Assembly (NCBI GenBank): GCA_004554385.1
Contig: SFMO01000074.1
Location: forward strand, 1-16,649
DNA: 16,649 bases
Reading direction: 5' to 3'
From: Ruminococcus flavefaciens
GTDB taxonomy: Bacteria; Bacillota; Clostridia; Oscillospirales; Ruminococcaceae
Part shown: positions 14,290-16,649 of the stretch, in pieces
Layout of the letters: each line of letters opens with the position of its first letter
How positions within the stretch are numbered: position 1 is the stretch's first letter
Translations under genes and position numbers: made by a program
Notes under the pieces: model-generated
Told to the model about the DNA's origin: nothing
Databases searched by the model: none
Seen by the model: the letters and a program-made list of their open reading frames with translations, nothing else

Positions 14290-15111
14290 ATGGGAAAACG
14301 TGAGATAATGGAGAAGATTATGGAAGATGTTGAGATTTTTCTGAGCCGTCTGGCTCCCGAGGATAAGCTGTATGCCGAAACGGCAAAAAAGCTTGGAAAT
14401 GACGGTATTACTGACAGATTCACTCTTGCGGGAGCTGTTGCGGAAAAGGGTGCACCTGCATCCTACAAGGTATATATTTCCGACGAGGATATACAGAACG
14501 ATACTATTGACGATATAAAGGCGGTATTTACGGAGGCTGCCGAGGAAAACGACGATATAAGAGTCGAGTTCATTTCCGATGAGTTCCTCAACCTTATCGA
14601 CGACAAGGCAAGGATAACTGCCGAAAGCAAGCCCAGAACACTTGTACACAGAGACGGTGATCTCCACCCGACTGTCCACATATGGATGATAAAGCGCCGT
14701 GACGGCGGTATATTCGTGCTTTTGCAGAAACGTGCACATGAAAAGGACATCAACCCCGACTGTTACGATGTTTCTGCGGCAGGTCATGTGTCACAGGGGG
14801 AGGAGTTCCGTCACACTGCCCTTAAAGAAGTACGTGAGGAGCTGGGGCTTGACATGGACAGAAGCAAGCTTGAGTTCATAGGTCTGAAAAGGGCTGAGTA
14901 CACAAAGGGCGATATACACGATAACGAGCTTGTTGCGGTATATATCTGCCGTGAAAAGATAAATATCGAGGACCTTGTTCTTCAGTCCTCTGAGGTCTCG
15001 GAGGTCTGCTGGGCAGAGATAGACGAGCTTTTGTGCGTTATGAAGTATGAGGACATACCCAACTGTATCTCTCTTGAAGAGCTTGATATGATAAAAAAGG
15101 CTGTATTTTAA
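14290..15111 (+). CDS. Nudix hydrolase with an N-terminal extension
   Basis: The protein is 273 aa, predicted cytoplasmic. Residues about 115-260 form a Nudix fold of the isopentenyl-diphosphate-isomerase-like / YfcD type, starting at 'RDGDLHPTVHIWMI'. The Nudix box is at 165-187, beginning GHVSQGE and ending KEVREELGL; the usual Arg of 'RE' is Lys. The EExG metal-binding core is intact, so hydrolysis of a nucleoside-diphosphate-linked compound is likely, but the substrate cannot be read from sequence. Residues 1 to about 110 are a charged extension with no domain I recognise, longer than a minimal Nudix protein. The ATG at 14290 has a weak AAGG site; one at 14308 lacks any site. The gene is monocistronic, with its own promoter and terminator. 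Confidence 0.85.
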   Translation: MGKREIMEKIMEDVEIFLSRLAPEDKLYAETAKKLGNDGITDRFTLAGAVAEKGAPASYKVYISDEDIQNDTIDDIKAVFTEAAEENDDIRVEFISDEFLNLIDDKARITAESKPRTLVHRDGDLHPTVHIWMIKRRDGGIFVLLQKRAHEKDINPDCYDVSAAGHVSQGEEFRHTALKEVREELGLDMDRSKLEFIGLKRAEYTKGDIHDNELVAVYICREKINIEDLVLQSSEVSEVCWAEIDELLCVMKYEDIPNCISLEELDMIKKAVF

Positions 15112-15117
15112 CAGCTG

Positions 15118-15159
15118 AGCCATAGCGGGTAAGCAAGAAGCTTTCCGCTGTGGCTTTTT
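15118..15159 (+). terminator. Terminator of the Nudix gene
   Basis: AGCCATAGCGG (15118-15128) pairs with CCGCTGTGGCT (15145-15155) with one wobble, followed by a T-run to 15159. Confidence 0.9.
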
Positions 15160-15168
15160 GATTATACG

Positions 15169-15208
15169 TAAAAAACAGGCGTGACAGGGAAGTTTCCTCA
15201 TCACGCCT
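15169..15208 (-). terminator. Terminator of the low-complexity membrane protein gene
   Basis: On the minus strand, AGGCGTGA (15208-15201) pairs with TCACGCCT (15184-15177) and is followed by a six-to-seven U-run. It converges with the Nudix terminator. Confidence 0.88.
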
Positions 15209-15220
15209 TTGTCTTTATTA

Positions 15221-15916
15221 TTATTCAGCGGGAGCTGCTGCTGCACCGCCGCCGCCTTCAACCGGAGCAGGTGTCTCTGCACCTGTACCTGCGCCTGCAC
15301 CGCCTTCAACGGGAGCAGGTGTTTCTGTGCCTGTACCTGCGCCTGCACCTCCTTCAACGGGAGCAGGTGTCTCTGTGCCTGCGCCTGCACCGCCTTCAAC
15401 GGGAGCCGGAGTTTCGGTGCCTGTACCTGTGCCCGTACCTGTACCTGCGCCCGTGCCCGTACCTGTTTCTGCGCCTGTGCCTGTGCCTGTACCCATACCG
15501 CTGCCTGTATAGCCGCTGATAACGGAAGTCGTTGTGGTAGGAGTGTATGAATAGTCGCCTGTGAAGTTGCCCGAAGGAATCTTCTGACCCTTGAAGAAGC
15601 CCGAACCCGAGGTGATGCTGATAGTGAATTCGGTTCTCTTGACCTTTGTTACGGTAGTTGTGCGTGTTGCCTTTGAAATGAGAATATCATTGGTCATCGT
15701 TGTGGTAACAGAAGTAACAGGGCTTGTACCCTGAGGGTCCTGCTTATATATGCTCTCGCGTCCGAAGCTTGAGATAAGCTTCTCTGACGGAGTTATTGGA
15801 AACATTACAAAAAAGGTAAGAATAACAGCTGTAAGTGCAATAAAACAGCCGCACGAAACGAGGGTTATCCTGGTGGATTTTTTCAGATTACTGAAAAAGC
15901 CGTTTCCTCTGCTCAT
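15221..15916 (-). CDS. Membrane-anchored protein with low-complexity Gly/Thr/Pro/Ala tail
   Basis: The protein is 231 aa of unknown function. A short basic N-terminus is followed by one transmembrane helix (about 17-40, TLVSCGCFIALTAVILTFFV). Residues about 41-130 are Thr/Ser-rich and presumably outside. From about 135 to the end the chain is low complexity: Gly-Thr dipeptide runs, then four copies of a 14-16 residue unit built on TETPAPVEGGAGAG, ending APAE. No catalytic domain or sortase motif is visible. The tail resembles flexible wall-spanning or elastic linkers, but here it is terminal. The start is supported by AGGAGAG about 10 bp ahead of the ATG, and the gene has its own promoter and terminator. 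The repeats make it prone to length variation. Confidence 0.7.
   Translation of the reverse strand: MSRGNGFFSNLKKSTRITLVSCGCFIALTAVILTFFVMFPITPSEKLISSFGRESIYKQDPQGTSPVTSVTTTMTNDILISKATRTTTVTKVKRTEFTISITSGSGFFKGQKIPSGNFTGDYSYTPTTTTSVISGYTGSGMGTGTGTGAETGTGTGAGTGTGTGTGTETPAPVEGGAGAGTETPAPVEGGAGAGTGTETPAPVEGGAGAGTGAETPAPVEGGGGAAAAPAE
15245..15415 (-). repeat. In-gene minisatellite encoding TETPAPVEGGAGAG units
   Basis: Four units of about 42-48 bp, each with the plus-strand pattern CCTTCAACGGGAGCAGGTGT, occur with Gly-Thr (or Ala) dipeptide spacers of differing length. All are in frame with the 231-aa gene. Confidence 0.85.
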
Positions 15917-15951
15917 GTAAAAAACACTCTCCTGTACATAAATATGAATTT

Positions 15952-15980
15952 ATTATACTACTATTGTCGGAAAAAGTCAA
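15952..15980 (-). promoter_or_regulatory. Promoter of the low-complexity membrane protein gene
   Basis: On the minus strand, TTGACT (15975-15980) and TATAAT (15952-15957) are 17 bp apart. Confidence 0.85.
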
Positions 15981-16042
15981 GGGCAGGATAGTTCGTTTAT
16001 GTGATAATAAAATGAAAAATTATGGCATTTATCTGTGAAACC

Positions 16043-16071
16043 TTGACCTGATGACCTGCTTGTGCTACAAT
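16043..16071 (+). promoter_or_regulatory. Promoter of the GNAT gene
   Basis: TTGACC (16043-16048) and TACAAT (16066-16071) have a 17-bp spacer, 29 bp ahead of the ATG. The ribosome binding site is AGGAAAGGAA (16085-16094). Confidence 0.8.
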
Positions 16072-16100
16072 AACAGAAAAGCTGAGGAAAGGAAGATACC

Positions 16101-16556
16101 ATGGTAACTGAAATAAAAGACAAAGCAAAGAAGAAAGAAATATCACGGAATATACTCGAAGCGCTGACAGAATGGTTTGAGGTTGAGGAGTCGAGAGAGC
16201 AGTACATTGCGGAAAGTGAGGACAGGGTATTCTTTGCTGCTGAAGAGAACGGAGAATATGTGGGATTCCTCTGTCTGAAGGAGACAGGCAATGCTACGGT
16301 AGAGCTTGCTGTTATGGGTGTTCTGAAGGGACATCACCGTGAGGGCATAGGCAGAAAGCTTGTGGAAAAGGCTAAAGAAGCCGCAAGAGCCTCAGGCTAC
16401 TCCTTCATGCAGGTGAAAACCGTTCAGATGGGAAAGTACGAGGAATATGACAGGACGAACCTGTTTTATATCAGCTGCGGATTCAGGGAATTCGAGGTGT
16501 TTCCCGATTTATGGGACGAAGCAAATCCCTGCCAGATATATGTTATGTCCCTCTGA
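16101..16556 (+). CDS. GNAT-family N-acetyltransferase
   Basis: The 151-aa cytoplasmic protein matches the GNAT fold. Residues about 41-75 form the central beta strands (DRVFFAAEENGEYVGFLCLK, then TVELAVMGV). The acetyl-CoA pyrophosphate-binding motif A is HHREGIGRKLVEKAK (78-92), matching R/Q-x-x-G-x-G/A. The C-terminal part holds 'FYISCGFREFEVF', the usual strand before the end. It transfers an acetyl group from acetyl-CoA to an amine; the substrate is not predictable, though small stand-alone GNATs of this kind often modify metabolites, antibiotics or protein N-termini. It has its own promoter. The IS begins about 37 bp after its stop, and no terminator is visible between them. Confidence 0.88.
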   Translation: MVTEIKDKAKKKEISRNILEALTEWFEVEESREQYIAESEDRVFFAAEENGEYVGFLCLKETGNATVELAVMGVLKGHHREGIGRKLVEKAKEAARASGYSFMQVKTVQMGKYEEYDRTNLFYISCGFREFEVFPDLWDEANPCQIYVMSL

Positions 16557-16592
16557 GACTATGAATGATACAAAAACAGCCTTCCACGCGGG

Positions 16593-16649
16593 ATGAAATG
16601 CTCCCCTTTTGTTAGACAATGTGGTATAATAGAAATATACCAAAATGAA
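16593..16649 (+). mobile_element. IS3-family insertion sequence, 5' end (right copy, partial)
   Basis: These 57 bp are the exact reverse complement of 83-139. They contain the outer terminal arm and the TGGTATAAT promoter; the transposase start would follow just past the window edge, reading rightward. The element has opposite orientation to the left copy, and both face outward. Confidence 0.8.

Noticed and set aside
15181..15550. Plus-strand Cys- or Leu-rich reading frames opposite the low-complexity tail
   Set aside because: They are antisense translations of GT/GC-rich minisatellite DNA; the minus-strand frame has the promoter, ribosome binding site, membrane helix and terminator.
140..16592. 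Composite transposon carrying the B12 operon
   Set aside because: IS copies bracket the block, but it contains pta and a tRNA and many independent transcription units, and no matching outer target duplications can be seen. A contig break at repeats is at least as likely.

Overview
The window looks like a chromosomal segment of a gut or rumen Ruminococcus (Oscillospiraceae, Bacillota). The evidence is a dockerin with Ruminococcus-style 'NAVDAS' repeats, Thr-rich linkers, Gram-positive AAGGAG ribosome binding sites, consensus sigma-A promoters with 17-bp spacers, and a sortase-type C-terminus. Moderate GC and a tRNA with encoded CCA fit this. Species is not determinable from the sequence alone.

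Layout. Both ends (1-139 and 16593-16649) are the start of the same IS3-type insertion sequence in opposite orientation, each with its transposase pointing out of the window; this may also be why the sequence stops there. Next to the left IS is a secreted 1086-aa leucine-rich-repeat (BspA-like) protein with a C-terminal dockerin (161-3421, minus). Then on the plus strand come a small stand-alone AlbA_2 (Schlafen-type) domain protein (3607-4056) and a two-gene sigma factor / membrane-anchored putative anti-sigma operon (4176-6178). Phosphate acetyltransferase (pta, 6339-7355) is on the minus strand with its own strong promoter.

The centrepiece is a minus-strand five-gene operon (13561 down to 7472) that I read as a Gram-positive vitamin B12 (corrinoid) capture-and-import system. 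It has a consensus promoter, then a compact cobalamin riboswitch with an apparent terminator-type expression platform. The genes follow in order: a cell-wall-anchored DUF4430-like protein; a 600-aa membrane protein combining an alpha/alpha-barrel of prenyltransferase/squalene-cyclase type with a C-terminal DUF4430 domain, the same two folds that make up human intrinsic factor and transcobalamin; then an ECF transporter T component, a fused double ATPase and an S component. All adjacent genes overlap or nearly touch, so they are likely translationally coupled. The inferred job is surface capture, hand-over to the S component, and ATP-driven import, shut off by the riboswitch when cobalamin is plentiful.

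To the right, tRNA-Arg(CCT) is followed directly by three tandem 113-114 bp copies of a structured repeat and then a terminator, so the repeats should be co-transcribed with the tRNA. After that come a Nudix hydrolase (14290-15111), a small membrane protein with a Gly-Thr/Pro-Ala low-complexity tail (15221-15916, minus) and a GNAT acetyltransferase (16101-16556), which runs into the right-hand IS without a visible terminator.
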